The notes under the pieces: model-generated
What the model saw: only the letters and a program-made list of their open reading frames with translations
Databases searched by the model: none
Told to the model about the DNA's origin: nothing
Translations under genes and position numbers: made by a program
DNA from: Draconibacterium sp.
Lineage (GTDB): Bacteria > Bacteroidota > Bacteroidia > Bacteroidales > Prolixibacteraceae
Assembly (NCBI GenBank): GCA_011620585.1
Contig: WOYV01000111.1
Location: 1-34,800, forward strand
DNA length: 34,800 nt
Reading direction: 5' to 3'
In this document: in pieces, positions 1 to 8,765 of the stretch
Layout: each line of letters opens with the position of its first letter
Numbering within the stretch: the stretch's first letter is position 1

Positions 1-241
1 TCGTTGTAATTCATAATATCTGCTAACGTTCAGAATATGAATGAAATTAAAAGAGCCTGTTTGAGGAGATGACTAAACACTTACGAGAAGTAAATTAAAA
101 ATGATTAGACGATTTTAAAAGAATTAAAGGAAAATTGAAGGTAAATTAAGCCCGTCTTTAGGATGTTAAAAATTGGGCTTTGCCTACATGAAAATTTTTA
201 AGAAGCCTTCTTCTGTTATCAATTAAAAGAAAAGCTTAAAA
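1..241. other. AT-rich intergenic edge upstream of the hybrid sensor gene
   Basis: No open frame in this stretch looks coding. There is a weak inverted repeat (AAGCCC near 147 and GGGCTT near 175) with a loop of about 20 bases, too loose to call a terminator. I found no clear TAnnTTTG promoter for the gene that starts at 242. The window begins inside this spacer, so the left-hand neighbour is unknown. Confidence 0.5.
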
Positions 242-3200
242 ATGAAATTTTGTATTATAATTCTGGTGTTTTTATTTTCAATTGTTTTCGCTACTGAGGC
301 TGCCGAAAATTATTATTTTAGACAATACCTTGTAGAAGATGGACTTAGCAACAATAATGTTGCATGTTTTATCCAGGATAAGCATGGTTTTATTTGGATT
401 GGTACACGAGATGGTTTGAATCGTTTTGACGGTTATTCATTCCGAACTTTCAGAGATACAGATGAAGGCGCCAAACCAATAGGCAACAATTGGATCTTAA
501 GTTTAGCCCAGGATGATGATGGCAATTTGTGGATTGGAACATTTATGGGCTTGTACAGATATAATGAAAAAGAGGAGAATTTTGACATGATTCCCTTTTG
601 TAGGAACATGAGAACGGATAATCTTGTTTTTGATTCTTCAAATAATTTATGGCTAATCCTCGATGGAAAACTGGTTAAGTATAATATTCAATTAGATGAT
701 TATCAGGTTTATACAATTCCAGACAATGGCTATCTTACGTCTTTCTGTTATACTTACACTGAAAATATCTGGTTAGTTTTATCAAATGGTATGCTTTACA
801 AATTCGACATCACGAGTGGAGATTTTCAGGGGTTTAATTTATTTTCTCACTCTGTGAATTACAAAGTAAAAAGGCTTACAAATATTTATCAATCCTCAAA
901 CAGAAATTTACTATTTATAGGGTCGACAACACATGGAGCAAAGTTATTTGACATTCAGACAAGTACCTATAAAGATTTAATGAGTAAAGAGGTTGAAAAA
1001 ATTGAAATTAATGTTCACGGATTTGTTCAAACAAATTCAAGCGACGTCTGGATTGCCTCAGAAATTGGTTTATATATTTATGATCTAAAGAATGATACCT
1101 GTATGTTATTAAATAAAAGGCAAAACGATCAATATTCTTTATCAACCAATCTGTTAACCGCTTTATATAAGGATAAAGAAAACGGGATTTGGATCGGTAC
1201 CTATTCAGGAGGAATAAATTATTATGCTCCGACTCAACCTTTCCGAAAGTATTATGCATACCCTGAAGCCAATGGGTTAAAGGGCGATATCATTCATGAT
1301 ATTATTACCGACAAATACAACAATCTTTGGATTGCAACTGAAGATGAAGGATTAAATAAACTTGACCCTGTTACAAATAAATTCACTCATTATACCACAC
1401 AAAACGGGAAATACACAATTTCTCACAAAAACCTGCATGGATTAATTGCTGACGGTAATAAAATCTGGGTAGGTTCGATGATGGGTGTTGATTTAATTGA
1501 TATTCCCAGTGGAAACGTTGTTAAACATTATAATGTAGGGAATAATGTTACCATTGTGATTATGAAAAAACTTCCCAATGGAATGATATTGGTTGGGACC
1601 TCCAATGGGATGTTTACTTATAATTCTACCCAAGATCGATTCGAGACTATTTCTGAATTCCCCAGTCATTTAAGAATACAAAGTATCCTTGAAGATCATT
1701 CAGGAACTATATGGGCTGGCACTTTCAATAAAGGATTATATTATTACAACCCGAAAGATGGTTCAAATGGAAAATTTCAACATGATACCATATCAACCAA
1801 CAACAGTAATACAATAAATGATATTCTGGAAGATGAAAACAATAATCTTTGGTTTGCCACCCAGGAAGGAGTAAAAAAATATAATCGCCAAACAAATGAG
1901 ATAACACGATACACGGTTGACAACGGTATGCCAAGCAATTTTACGTTTCGAATTTTATCCGATAAAAAGAACAATTTATGGATTAGTACGACAAATGGAT
2001 TAGTATGTCTTAATCCACAAATCAGCCAGTTAAAAGTTTACAAAAAAGAACATGGACTCATAACCAATCAGTTCAACTATAATTCTTCATGGAAGGACAA
2101 AAACGGAAAAATGTATTTTGGAATGGTAAAAGGATTAATTAGTTTTTATCCTGAGGATTTGCAGGAATTTGATAAGACAATGCAGGTTTACCTAACAAAT
2201 ATGACAGTATATGATAAAGCTGTTAAAGCGCAAAATACAACAATACCAGTATCGTTCGCGAAGGAAATTATCTTAAAAAGTACTCAATCAACTTTTAGTA
2301 TCGACTTTTCATCTCTCAGTTTTACAGCCCCTTCAATGTCTGAATATTCATTTCGCATGGAGGGACTGGATGATAATTGGATTTACCTGAAGGATACACG
2401 ATCAGCCTTTTTTACAAAGCTCGCCCCCGGAGATTACATATTTAAAGTTAAAGGTTCAAATTTGGCAGGTGAATGGAATGATATTCCGGCAGAATTAAAA
2501 ATTAAAATACTCCCTCCCTGGTGGCTATCGAAAATAGCGATATTGTTTTACGTCATACTGATTCTGGTTTTCCTATTTCTTATTATCAAAATTGTTCTAC
2601 AACAAAACAGGAGAAAAATAGAGCAGAGCATGAAACAACTGGAATATAAAAAGGAAAAAGAATTACACCAATCCAAAATAAACTTCTTTGTTAATATAGC
2701 TCACGAAATCAGAACTCCTTTGACATTGATTACCGGTTCAATTGAGAAAGTAATTAATAATAATGATTTACCCTCCAGCACCAGGAACTATATAAATATC
2801 GTTGAAAAAAACACAAGACGTTTACTAACATTAGTTGATCAGTTGCTCGATTTCAGAAAAACTGAGCTTCAGGGATATCATTTAAATTACGTAAAAAAAG
2901 ATATTGTGCCTCTTTTAAATGAGAACTTATACCGATTCAAAGATGCAGCAGAACAAAAAAACTTAAGTCTCAATGCAGATGTAAACATCAAGGAGTTATA
3001 TGTTTCTGTTGACGAAGACGCCTTTGTTAAGATATTGAGCAATTTATTACTTAATTCCATTAAATATGCTGATTCGTTTATTTCGGTCAAATTATATTAT
3101 TTGGAAGGTTCTGAGAATTTTGTAATTGAAGTAAATAATGATGGTCAACAAATACCAAAAGCTAACAGGGAGAAAATATTTGAACCATTTTTTAGAGGTG

Positions 3201-4186
3201 AAAATTCTGAATTTAAATCCGGGACAGGGCTAGGGTTGCCACTTGCGAGATCATTGGCAGAGATGCATCAGGGCAGCCTGACTTTAATCGATTCAGAAAA
3301 AGAATTTATCACATTTCGGTTACAATTACCCGTTAACCAGGAACATTCGATCGTTTTAGGCGAAGTAGTTCAGAAACCAACCAGATTAGTTTCAAATCAT
3401 AAGCATGAATTTTCTTTTGACGAATCGAGGCAGAATGTACTCGTTGTTGAAGACAATGAGGAAATGCAAGATTTTGTAGGTAATGAAATCAACACAATTT
3501 ATAATGTATTCTTAGCTTCAAACGGCGAAGAAGCCTTGAAAATTATGAATAATTACAACATTCAATTAGTCGTTAGTGATATTATGATGCCGGTTATGGA
3601 TGGTTTTAGCTTTCTGAAAAAAGTAAAAACAGATATCGATTATAGTCATGTTCCGATAATTTTACTTACTGCAAAAAATACTCAGCAAACAAAACTGGAA
3701 GGGTTGGAATTGGGTGCTGATGCATATATTGAAAAACCTTTCTCTATCAGCATTTTACTTGCGCAAATTACCAATCTAATCAATAACCGTGATAATATTC
3801 GGAACTATTATTTCAAATCTCCAATTGCTAATTTAAAATCAATTGCACACTCAAAAGCAGATGAGAACTTTCTTGAAAATTTAAATGACATTATAGTTGA
3901 AAATATATCAAATACCGATTTGGATGTTGAAATGCTTGCTGATAAAATGAACATGAGCAGACCAACACTCTATCGGAAAATTAAAGCAATCTCTGATCTA
4001 ACCCCGAACGACTTAATCAAAATCTGTCGGTTAAAAAAAGCAGCAGAGTTTATTTTACAAAATAAAATGAGCTTAAATGAAATTTCAGAATTGGTTGGCT
4101 TTAGCTCTCAATCATATTTTAGCCGTTCGTTTTCAAAGCAATTCGGAATTAATCCTTCTGAATATCTCCATAACAATCAAACTTAA
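242..4186 (+). CDS. Hybrid two-component system (HTCS) sensor kinase/response regulator, AraC-type output
   Basis: One-protein signalling system of the Bacteroidota HTCS type, 1314 residues. Visible order: signal peptide or N-terminal membrane segment (1-20); periplasmic two-component-regulator propeller with many repeats of the form NLWIGT..GL (about 25-650); Y_Y_Y domain (about 680-765); one transmembrane helix (about 770-795); HisKA with IAHEIRTPL and phospho-acceptor His821; HATPase with N-box NLLLNS (934-939) and G-box GTGLGLPLA; receiver domain with VVSDIMMPVMDG and acceptor Asp1113; C-terminal AraC helix-turn-helix (about 1220-1310). All key phosphotransfer residues are present. HTCS proteins usually sense oligosaccharides and switch on neighbouring polysaccharide-use genes. 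No SusC/SusD or glycoside hydrolase lies to its right, so any target must lie left of the window (inference). Its AT-rich codons differ from the genes beyond the tRNA at 4.8 kb. Confidence 0.95.
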   Translation: MKFCIIILVFLFSIVFATEAAENYYFRQYLVEDGLSNNNVACFIQDKHGFIWIGTRDGLNRFDGYSFRTFRDTDEGAKPIGNNWILSLAQDDDGNLWIGTFMGLYRYNEKEENFDMIPFCRNMRTDNLVFDSSNNLWLILDGKLVKYNIQLDDYQVYTIPDNGYLTSFCYTYTENIWLVLSNGMLYKFDITSGDFQGFNLFSHSVNYKVKRLTNIYQSSNRNLLFIGSTTHGAKLFDIQTSTYKDLMSKEVEKIEINVHGFVQTNSSDVWIASEIGLYIYDLKNDTCMLLNKRQNDQYSLSTNLLTALYKDKENGIWIGTYSGGINYYAPTQPFRKYYAYPEANGLKGDIIHDIITDKYNNLWIATEDEGLNKLDPVTNKFTHYTTQNGKYTISHKNLHGLIADGNKIWVGSMMGVDLIDIPSGNVVKHYNVGNNVTIVIMKKLPNGMILVGTSNGMFTYNSTQDRFETISEFPSHLRIQSILEDHSGTIWAGTFNKGLYYYNPKDGSNGKFQHDTISTNNSNTINDILEDENNNLWFATQEGVKKYNRQTNEITRYTVDNGMPSNFTFRILSDKKNNLWISTTNGLVCLNPQISQLKVYKKEHGLITNQFNYNSSWKDKNGKMYFGMVKGLISFYPEDLQEFDKTMQVYLTNMTVYDKAVKAQNTTIPVSFAKEIILKSTQSTFSIDFSSLSFTAPSMSEYSFRMEGLDDNWIYLKDTRSAFFTKLAPGDYIFKVKGSNLAGEWNDIPAELKIKILPPWWLSKIAILFYVILILVFLFLIIKIVLQQNRRKIEQSMKQLEYKKEKELHQSKINFFVNIAHEIRTPLTLITGSIEKVINNNDLPSSTRNYINIVEKNTRRLLTLVDQLLDFRKTELQGYHLNYVKKDIVPLLNENLYRFKDAAEQKNLSLNADVNIKELYVSVDEDAFVKILSNLLLNSIKYADSFISVKLYYLEGSENFVIEVNNDGQQIPKANREKIFEPFFRGENSEFKSGTGLGLPLARSLAEMHQGSLTLIDSEKEFITFRLQLPVNQEHSIVLGEVVQKPTRLVSNHKHEFSFDESRQNVLVVEDNEEMQDFVGNEINTIYNVFLASNGEEALKIMNNYNIQLVVSDIMMPVMDGFSFLKKVKTDIDYSHVPIILLTAKNTQQTKLEGLELGADAYIEKPFSISILLAQITNLINNRDNIRNYYFKSPIANLKSIAHSKADENFLENLNDIIVENISNTDLDVEMLADKMNMSRPTLYRKIKAISDLTPNDLIKICRLKKAAEFILQNKMSLNEISELVGFSSQSYFSRSFSKQFGINPSEYLHNNQT

Positions 4187-4730
4187 GTAGCAAATATGCC
4201 GAGAATTGATAAGATCCTGCATTTTACAATGAGTTTATGAAATCGTACAACAAAGCCCTCCCGCAATTCCACACAAGAAAAGTGGAGTTCGTCCACCAAG
4301 ATGTAACGGTTAAAGCAATTCGATAATTTAAATTTGACTGTCCAACAAAAACAAGCTTTATTTTTTGTAAAACCCAAAAACATCAGCTTTAATATTTGAG
4401 CCCACTCCAATAAGTGGATTTTTAAAAATTAATAAATTTCATAAAAACGAATAAAAATACATACATGACTAATTTCAAGTCAATATTCACGCTAAAGAAC
4501 TTCATGATCTGAACTTTGTTTGAGACAAATTCATTTTGCTTAAATTATCTCTGAGATTCTGTTATTTATTAACTGAGGATAATTATCCTCTAACTCACTT
4601 ATGAATTCTATTACATATTGTTGAAAAGCGTTGATGTTTCATCTTGAAAATGCTGAATTATTGATGCATTCAACGAAACATTAACGAGAACAAGGAACCT
4701 TCGCATTGTGTCACAAATGTGTCCCACTGA
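4187..4730. other. Gene-free AT-rich spacer
   Basis: About 550 bases without a supportable gene. The longest frames (75 codons on the minus strand, 29 codons on the plus strand from 4237) show no recognisable family or good ribosome site. It contains a 16-base palindrome (4575-4590), a short hairpin CCACT/AGTGG followed by ATTTTT (4402-4423) that might end the HTCS transcript, and a hairpin GTGGA/TCCAC near 4280-4294. It could be decayed mobile DNA, but nothing shows this directly. Confidence 0.5.
4575..4590. repeat. 16-base perfect palindrome
   Basis: GAGGATAATTATCCTC reads the same on both strands and lies in the spacer between the HTCS gene and the tRNA. It could be an operator for a dimeric regulator. 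No flanking gene start sits at the right distance, so the role is unknown. Confidence 0.35.
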
Positions 4731-4769
4731 AAAATAAAAAAGCCCGTAAGTTATTTCCCTACAGGCTTT
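4731..4769 (-). terminator. Rho-independent terminator of the tRNA gene
   Basis: On the minus strand, AAAGCCTGTA pairs with TACGGGCTTT (10 pairs including one G-U) around an 11-base loop and is followed by TTTATTTT. Read on the plus strand the same stem has a C-A mismatch, so the direction is minus, just downstream of the tRNA. Confidence 0.7.
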
Positions 4770-4784
4770 AATGATTTTTGAAAG

Positions 4785-4857
4785 TAGCGGGGGCAGGACT
4801 TGAACCTACGGCCTTCGGGTTATGAGCCCGACGAGCTACCAACTGCTCCACCCCGCA
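4785..4857 (-). tRNA. Initiator tRNA-fMet, anticodon CAT
   Basis: Complete 73-base cloverleaf without an encoded CCA. Acceptor pairs 2-71 to 7-66 are GCGGGG/CCCCGC. The D-arm is GAGC/GCTC, the anticodon arm TCGGG-CTCATAA-CCCGA and the T-arm GTAGG/CCTGC around TTCAAGT. Two marks of initiator tRNAs are visible: no Watson-Crick pair at 1-72 (U opposite U), and three consecutive G-C pairs at the base of the anticodon stem. It closely resembles the Escherichia coli fMet tRNA. The anticodon lies at 4822-4824. The 3' end faces the AT-rich side of the window. Confidence 0.93.
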
Positions 4858-4900
4858 ATGTATCTTTATTTCAAACGAAATTTCTTTGTGAACGCGGGTG

Positions 4901-4932
4901 CAAATATAACAGCTTTTTTATAATCTGCAAAA
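4901..4932 (-). promoter_or_regulatory. Bacteroidota-type promoter of the tRNA gene
   Basis: Minus-strand TTTTG (4928-4932), 19 bases, then TATATTTG (4901-4908). This is an exact match to the Bacteroidota -33/-7 pattern. The expected start of transcription, near 4894, is about 37 bases before the tRNA. Confidence 0.7.
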
Positions 4933-4982
4933 AACAACAATTATTGTTTTAAAATTCGCCAGGCAACTTTTTTAAGTAAAAT

Positions 4983-6092
4983 TCAGGCATGGAAGATCAA
5001 CAAAGGCGTATGACTGTGAAATACCATTTTCCGTGCCAGGCTGGGGTTGAACAAGCGCGAAATCATATTCCGCTTGTGCGTGGTTAGCGATAAAATGTCC
5101 ACCTTTTCGTTTTCAATATATTTATCAATTGCATCAAGTACATCGTTTCCTTCGAGCAGCATGCAAGTGAAATTCTGCTTTTCGTACTTTTTATGCAGCA
5201 TTTCTTTCATCCCTTCCAGTCGGGCAAGGTCCCATCCATTCAATCGGGGTTCACCCACGTGCACACAAGTTAGCCTGATGTCGAACGGTTCGAGGATGCT
5301 CATGAGTTTTTCGATGGCGGCAAAATCCTTTTCATCGAAATTGGTGGCATATAAAACGTTCTTCAACGCCTCAAAGTCGATTTCGGGAGTATTGATCGGA
5401 ACCACCAAAACCGGAACGTTGGCATTGTACATGATATCGGCGGTAACACTTCCTACGATACCCTGCGGATATTGGTTGCTGCCGCTTCCTACAACGATTA
5501 AACGCGGATGATGTGTTCCGGCATAAGCCAGAATATCTTCTTCGGCGTAACCCGATTTAATGATGTAATCGGTTTGAACTGAGCGCCATTTTTTCTCGCC
5601 CACTTCTTCCGAAAGCTTTCGGATAAACTTTTGGAAATCTTCGTTGGCGGTGCTTTCTGCCTGTTCGATTTTAAATATTGCACCCGAATCGAATGCATAA
5701 ATATCGCTGTAAGGGATGGAGTGAATGATGGGATTAATAAAACTGTGCATAAACAAGAGGTCTGTTTTCAAATAAATGGCAATATCTATTGCCACTTTAG
5801 CTGCTTTGCGCGATGCCGGTGAAAAATCGACAGGTACGAGAATCTGTTTTAATCCGGGCTTTTCCCCTTCATTGTCTTCCGGCTTTTTGTGACCGAGAAA
5901 AATTTCGAGTTCGCGCACGGCTTTGGATATGTCCTTTTCTAAAATCCTTACACTCACGGTTGCCGAGGTATCTCCCTGGATAAGGTGCATGTCTTCGAGC
6001 TCACAGTCGATCAGTTTGTCGTTTAAAAGCATTTTAAAAATCAATGCTTTCGAATACGGCAGAACCACTAAGGTAATCAGTTTCTCTTCCAT
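4983..6092 (-). CDS. Universal stress protein, tandem UspA domains with an N-terminal small domain
   Basis: Cytoplasmic stress protein of 369 residues. Residues 1-75 form an alpha/beta module with a PYSKALIFKMLL...VRILEKDISKAVREL pattern that resembles the DUF2007-type 'signal transducing' fold (inference). USP domain 1 (about 82-233) opens with KQILVPVDFSPAS and has GSGS...GIVGS at 202-215, close to the ATP-binding motif G-2x-G-9x-G-S/T but with Ser at the second Gly position. USP domain 2 (about 244-369) has lost this loop. Nucleotide binding is therefore uncertain. It stands alone between metK and the tRNA, all on the minus strand, with its own candidate promoter at 6156. Confidence 0.85.
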   Translation of the reverse strand: MEEKLITLVVLPYSKALIFKMLLNDKLIDCELEDMHLIQGDTSATVSVRILEKDISKAVRELEIFLGHKKPEDNEGEKPGLKQILVPVDFSPASRKAAKVAIDIAIYLKTDLLFMHSFINPIIHSIPYSDIYAFDSGAIFKIEQAESTANEDFQKFIRKLSEEVGEKKWRSVQTDYIIKSGYAEEDILAYAGTHHPRLIVVGSGSNQYPQGIVGSVTADIMYNANVPVLVVPINTPEIDFEALKNVLYATNFDEKDFAAIEKLMSILEPFDIRLTCVHVGEPRLNGWDLARLEGMKEMLHKKYEKQNFTCMLLEGNDVLDAIDKYIENEKVDILSLTTHKRNMISRLFNPSLARKMVFHSHTPLLIFHA

Positions 6093-6155
6093 TACTTTCG
6101 GTTTTAGGTGACATTGTTTTCAATCGTTTATTCGAGTCGAATTGAGATTATGTTT

Positions 6156-6163
6156 CAAAATTA
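6156..6163 (-). promoter_or_regulatory. Candidate -7 element for the universal stress gene
   Basis: Minus-strand TAATTTTG fits TAnnTTTG and would start transcription about 57 bases before the start codon. No convincing -33 TTG is at the right spacing, so the call rests on one element. Confidence 0.35.
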
Positions 6164-6286
6164 TCCTGAAAATAACCCGTCAGCATAAGAAATCATGAAA
6201 GAACCAGGTACATAGATTTTTACTCCCGCTCATTCCCACTATGCTTAGAGAAGACGATTGTGTGGCAGGTATAATCAGTGATCTTT

Positions 6287-6320
6287 AAAGAAAAAGGGCG
6301 GCCCGATAAACGAACCGCCC
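6287..6320 (-). terminator. Rho-independent terminator of metK
   Basis: Minus-strand stem GGGCGGTTCG/CGGGCCGCCC (10 pairs, two G-U) with loop TTTAT, then TTTTTCTTT. It starts about 30 bases after the metK stop codon. Confidence 0.85.
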
Positions 6321-6350
6321 CGAAGCGTATTATTCACACTTCCCTCGGAA

Positions 6351-7604
6351 TTAGATTCCGAAAGTTTCTTTAATTCGATCGACAAAATTAAGTTTTTCCC
6401 ATGTAAATAACTCAACATCCAACTCAACTTTTCCAAAATATGGTGATTCGAAACTTTTAGAAATGGTACGCGGAGTGCGGCCCATGTGACCGTAAGCAGC
6501 CGATTCCAGGTAAATTGGGTTCCGAAGGGCGAGTCTTTTTTCAATGGCAGCAGGACGCAGATCGAAAATGCTTTTTACTTTTTCGGCAATTTCGCCATCC
6601 GAGAATTCCACGTTCGATCTTCCATACGAATTTACATACACTCCAACGGGTTCGGCTACTCCGATTGCGTAAGCCAACTGAACAAGAATTTCATCGGCAA
6701 TACCGGCAGCTACCAGATTTTTGGCAATGTGACGTGCGGCATAGGCAGCCGAGCGGTCGACTTTCGATGTATCTTTCCCGGAAAAAGCGCCGCCCCCGTG
6801 AGCTCCGCGTCCTCCATAGGTATCTACAATAATTTTACGTCCGGTAAGCCCGGTATCTCCATGCGGGCCGCCGATTACAAATTTCCCGGTTGGGTTTACA
6901 TGGTAGGTAATATCATCGCCAAATAGCGCCTGCACACGTTTGGGCAATTTCGCTTTTACACGTGGGATAAGAATATTGATCACATCTTCGCGGATCTTGG
7001 CCAGCATCGGTTCGTCGGCATCAAACTCGTCGTGTTGCGTCGATACCACAATCGTGTGCACTTTCACAGGTTCGTTGTTTTCGTTGTACTCGATGGTAAC
7101 CTGCGATTTGGAATCGGGCCGAAGGTAAGTCATCACGTCCTGTTCGCGACGGATCACGGACAATTCCAGCAAAATTACGTGCGACAATTCGAGCGACAGC
7201 GGCATGTAATTATCGGTGTCTTTTACAGCATACCCAAACATCATTCCCTGGTCGCCGGCGCCCTGGTCGTCTTTGTCTTCCTTGTCAACTCCGCGGTTAA
7301 TGTCGGCGCTTTGTTCGTGAATGGCAGTGAGAACACCACACGAGTCGCCATCAAAACGGTACTCGGCTTTGGTGTAACCAATGTCGTTGATCACCTTGCG
7401 CGCAACTTCCTGGATATCAACATAAGTTGATGATCTTACTTCGCCGGCAACAACTACCTGGCCGGTAGTTACCAGTGTTTCAATTGCTACTTTCGAATTT
7501 TTGTCGAAGGCCAGGAACTGGTCTAACAAAGCATCCGAAATCTGATCGGCAACCTTGTCGGGGTGACCTTCGGAAACCGATTCGCTTGTAAATAAATAAT
7601 GCAT
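6351..7604 (-). CDS. metK: S-adenosylmethionine synthetase
   Basis: Makes S-adenosylmethionine from methionine and ATP in the cytoplasm. The protein is 417 residues when started at [17 protein letters not shown], an ATG preceded by TTTTAGGAAA. A frame-open upstream ATG adds 12 residues that do not match the family. Visible motifs: [16 protein letters not shown] at the N-terminus (ATP/methionine site), [12 protein letters not shown] in the middle, and the phosphate-binding glycine-rich loop [15 protein letters not shown], followed by [14 protein letters not shown]. The family is usually 380-430 residues. The roughly 150-base leader contains a SAM-II-like element, so control by its own product is likely (inference). 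Confidence 0.97.
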   Translation of the reverse strand: MHYLFTSESVSEGHPDKVADQISDALLDQFLAFDKNSKVAIETLVTTGQVVVAGEVRSSTYVDIQEVARKVINDIGYTKAEYRFDGDSCGVLTAIHEQSADINRGVDKEDKDDQGAGDQGMMFGYAVKDTDNYMPLSLELSHVILLELSVIRREQDVMTYLRPDSKSQVTIEYNENNEPVKVHTIVVSTQHDEFDADEPMLAKIREDVINILIPRVKAKLPKRVQALFGDDITYHVNPTGKFVIGGPHGDTGLTGRKIIVDTYGGRGAHGGGAFSGKDTSKVDRSAAYAARHIAKNLVAAGIADEILVQLAYAIGVAEPVGVYVNSYGRSNVEFSDGEIAEKVKSIFDLRPAAIEKRLALRNPIYLESAAYGHMGRTPRTISKSFESPYFGKVELDVELFTWEKLNFVDRIKETFGI

Positions 7605-7699
7605 TTTCCTAAAATTTTTAGCCGAAAAATCTATCAGCACGATTTAACAATACTTTTTCTGACTGCGGGAATACGGATTGTAAATTGAAGATAAAGCAC

Positions 7700-7752
7700 G
7701 ATTGCTTTAGCATTTTTTTCTGTGGTTGCAATCAATCTCAAATCCTTCCACG
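7700..7752 (-). promoter_or_regulatory. SAM-II (SAM_alpha)-like riboswitch in the metK leader
   Basis: Read on the minus strand, the element has GTGG (7748-7751) pairing with CCAC (7722-7725) around a loop with GATTTGA and ATTGCAA, followed by an A-rich stretch and GCTAAA. GATTGC in the loop can pair with GCAATC at the 3' end, which makes a pseudoknot. This order (P1, GAUUU, UUGCAA, P1', A-rich, GCUAAA) matches the SAM-II aptamer known from alphaproteobacteria and Bacteroidota. P1 has only four pairs, shorter than in the characterised examples. The 3' arm also sits in a competing hairpin AAAGCA/TGCTTT, a possible switch. It begins about 10 bases after the candidate -7 element and ends about 95 bases before the metK start. 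Confidence 0.6.
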
Positions 7753-7761
7753 TAGCGAGGG

Positions 7762-7769
7762 CAAATGTA
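7762..7769 (-). promoter_or_regulatory. Candidate -7 element of metK
   Basis: Minus-strand TACATTTG matches TAnnTTTG. Transcription from about 7755 would include the SAM-II-like element at its very start. No good -33 TTG is seen at a 19-base spacing. Confidence 0.45.
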
Positions 7770-7832
7770 CTACACATCTTTGGAATAAAAAAGGACTTAT
7801 TTAAAATTGTTCCGAATAGAAGTGGCATATTT

Positions 7833-8747
7833 TTAAGGGCTTTTCTGAGTCAACTGGTGAAAAACACTCTCGAGATTTTGCTTTTTTTGCTGAAGTGTTA
7901 ACAAGGTGAGTTGGTTTTGGACCGCAAATTCGAAAATAGCTGGGCGAATATCCAGGCCTGCTTCAGCTTCCAGTTCCCAGGTTTTTCCGTTTTGGGCCAC
8001 GTTTCGAAGGCCCTTAACCGACAGAAGCTTTCCGGGTTCAATTTCTTGAAGAAACTCGGCCACCACAATTTGCATCTTCTGAAGATTGCCGCTGCGAACT
8101 TCTGAAATACCGCCGTCGGCCACGATTTTTCCTTTATTGATAATGATCACACGGTTGCAAACGGCTTCCACTTCCTGCATGATGTGTGATGAAAGGATCA
8201 CTGTTTTTTCGCGGCTGATGTTGCGGATCAGGTTTCGGATTTCTTCCAGTTGATTAGGATCGAGACCGGTGGTGGGTTCATCCAGTATCAGGATCGAGGG
8301 GTTGTGTATCAGGGCCTGTGCCAACCCTACACGTTGCCGGTAACCTTTCGAAAGTGAACGGATCTTTTTGTGTTGCTCGTCGCCCAGGCCGGTCAGTTCA
8401 ATCATTTCGGCAATGCGGTGGTTTACATTTTTCAGGCCATAAAAACCGGCGCTGATCTTTAGGTATTCGCGAATGTAAAGATCCGGGTACAACGGATTGT
8501 GCTCGGGCAAGTAACCAATATCTCTTTTGTATTCAAGTTGGCCGGTACCCACTTTTTTGCCATTTACCCAAACTTCGCCTTCGTCGGCAGGCAGGTAGCC
8601 GGTAACGATTTTCATCAGCGTGGATTTCCCGGCGCCATTGGGGCCCAGAAAACCAACCAGTTCGCCTTTTTGAATCGTTAAATTTACCTGATCCAGGGCT
8701 CGTTGCTTCCCGAACAATTTGGTGATATTTCGTGTTTCTATACTCAT
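7833..8747 (-). CDS. gldA: ABC transporter ATP-binding subunit, GldA-like
   Basis: ATPase of an ABC-2 type exporter, 304 residues from MSIETRNITK. The ATG is preceded by AAAGG at good distance; a start seven codons earlier is less likely. Walker A is GPNGAGKST (35-43), the signature is LSKGYRQR (132-139), Walker B is ILILDEP (152-158) and the switch His is 188. The sequence is very close in style to Flavobacterium GldA, which works with GldF and GldG and was found in gliding mutants. No gldF/gldG is adjacent here, so the permease is encoded elsewhere or the role differs. It is divergent from ispG. Confidence 0.8.
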   Translation of the reverse strand: MSIETRNITKLFGKQRALDQVNLTIQKGELVGFLGPNGAGKSTLMKIVTGYLPADEGEVWVNGKKVGTGQLEYKRDIGYLPEHNPLYPDLYIREYLKISAGFYGLKNVNHRIAEMIELTGLGDEQHKKIRSLSKGYRQRVGLAQALIHNPSILILDEPTTGLDPNQLEEIRNLIRNISREKTVILSSHIMQEVEAVCNRVIIINKGKIVADGGISEVRSGNLQKMQIVVAEFLQEIEPGKLLSVKGLRNVAQNGKTWELEAEAGLDIRPAIFEFAVQNQLTLLTLQQKKQNLESVFHQLTQKSP

Positions 8748-8765
8748 GAAACCTTTAAAGAAAAA

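Noticed and set aside
147-180. Inverted repeat AAGCCC/GGGCTT as terminator of a gene to the left
   Set aside because: Only six pairs with a loop of about 20 bases and no clear T-run.
4237-4326. 29-codon plus-strand frame in the spacer
   Set aside because: Too short and without a family or promoter; could be a decayed fragment, but nothing supports it.
4183-4410. 75-codon minus-strand frame after the HTCS gene
   Set aside because: No recognised family, no ribosome site, and it runs over the end of the HTCS gene; treated as chance in non-coding DNA.
5047-5511. 154-codon frame opposite the universal stress gene
   Set aside because: It is the antisense reading of a well supported gene, and its composition is not protein-like.
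6486-6926. 146-codon frame opposite metK
   Set aside because: Shadow of metK, which has all family motifs on the minus strand.
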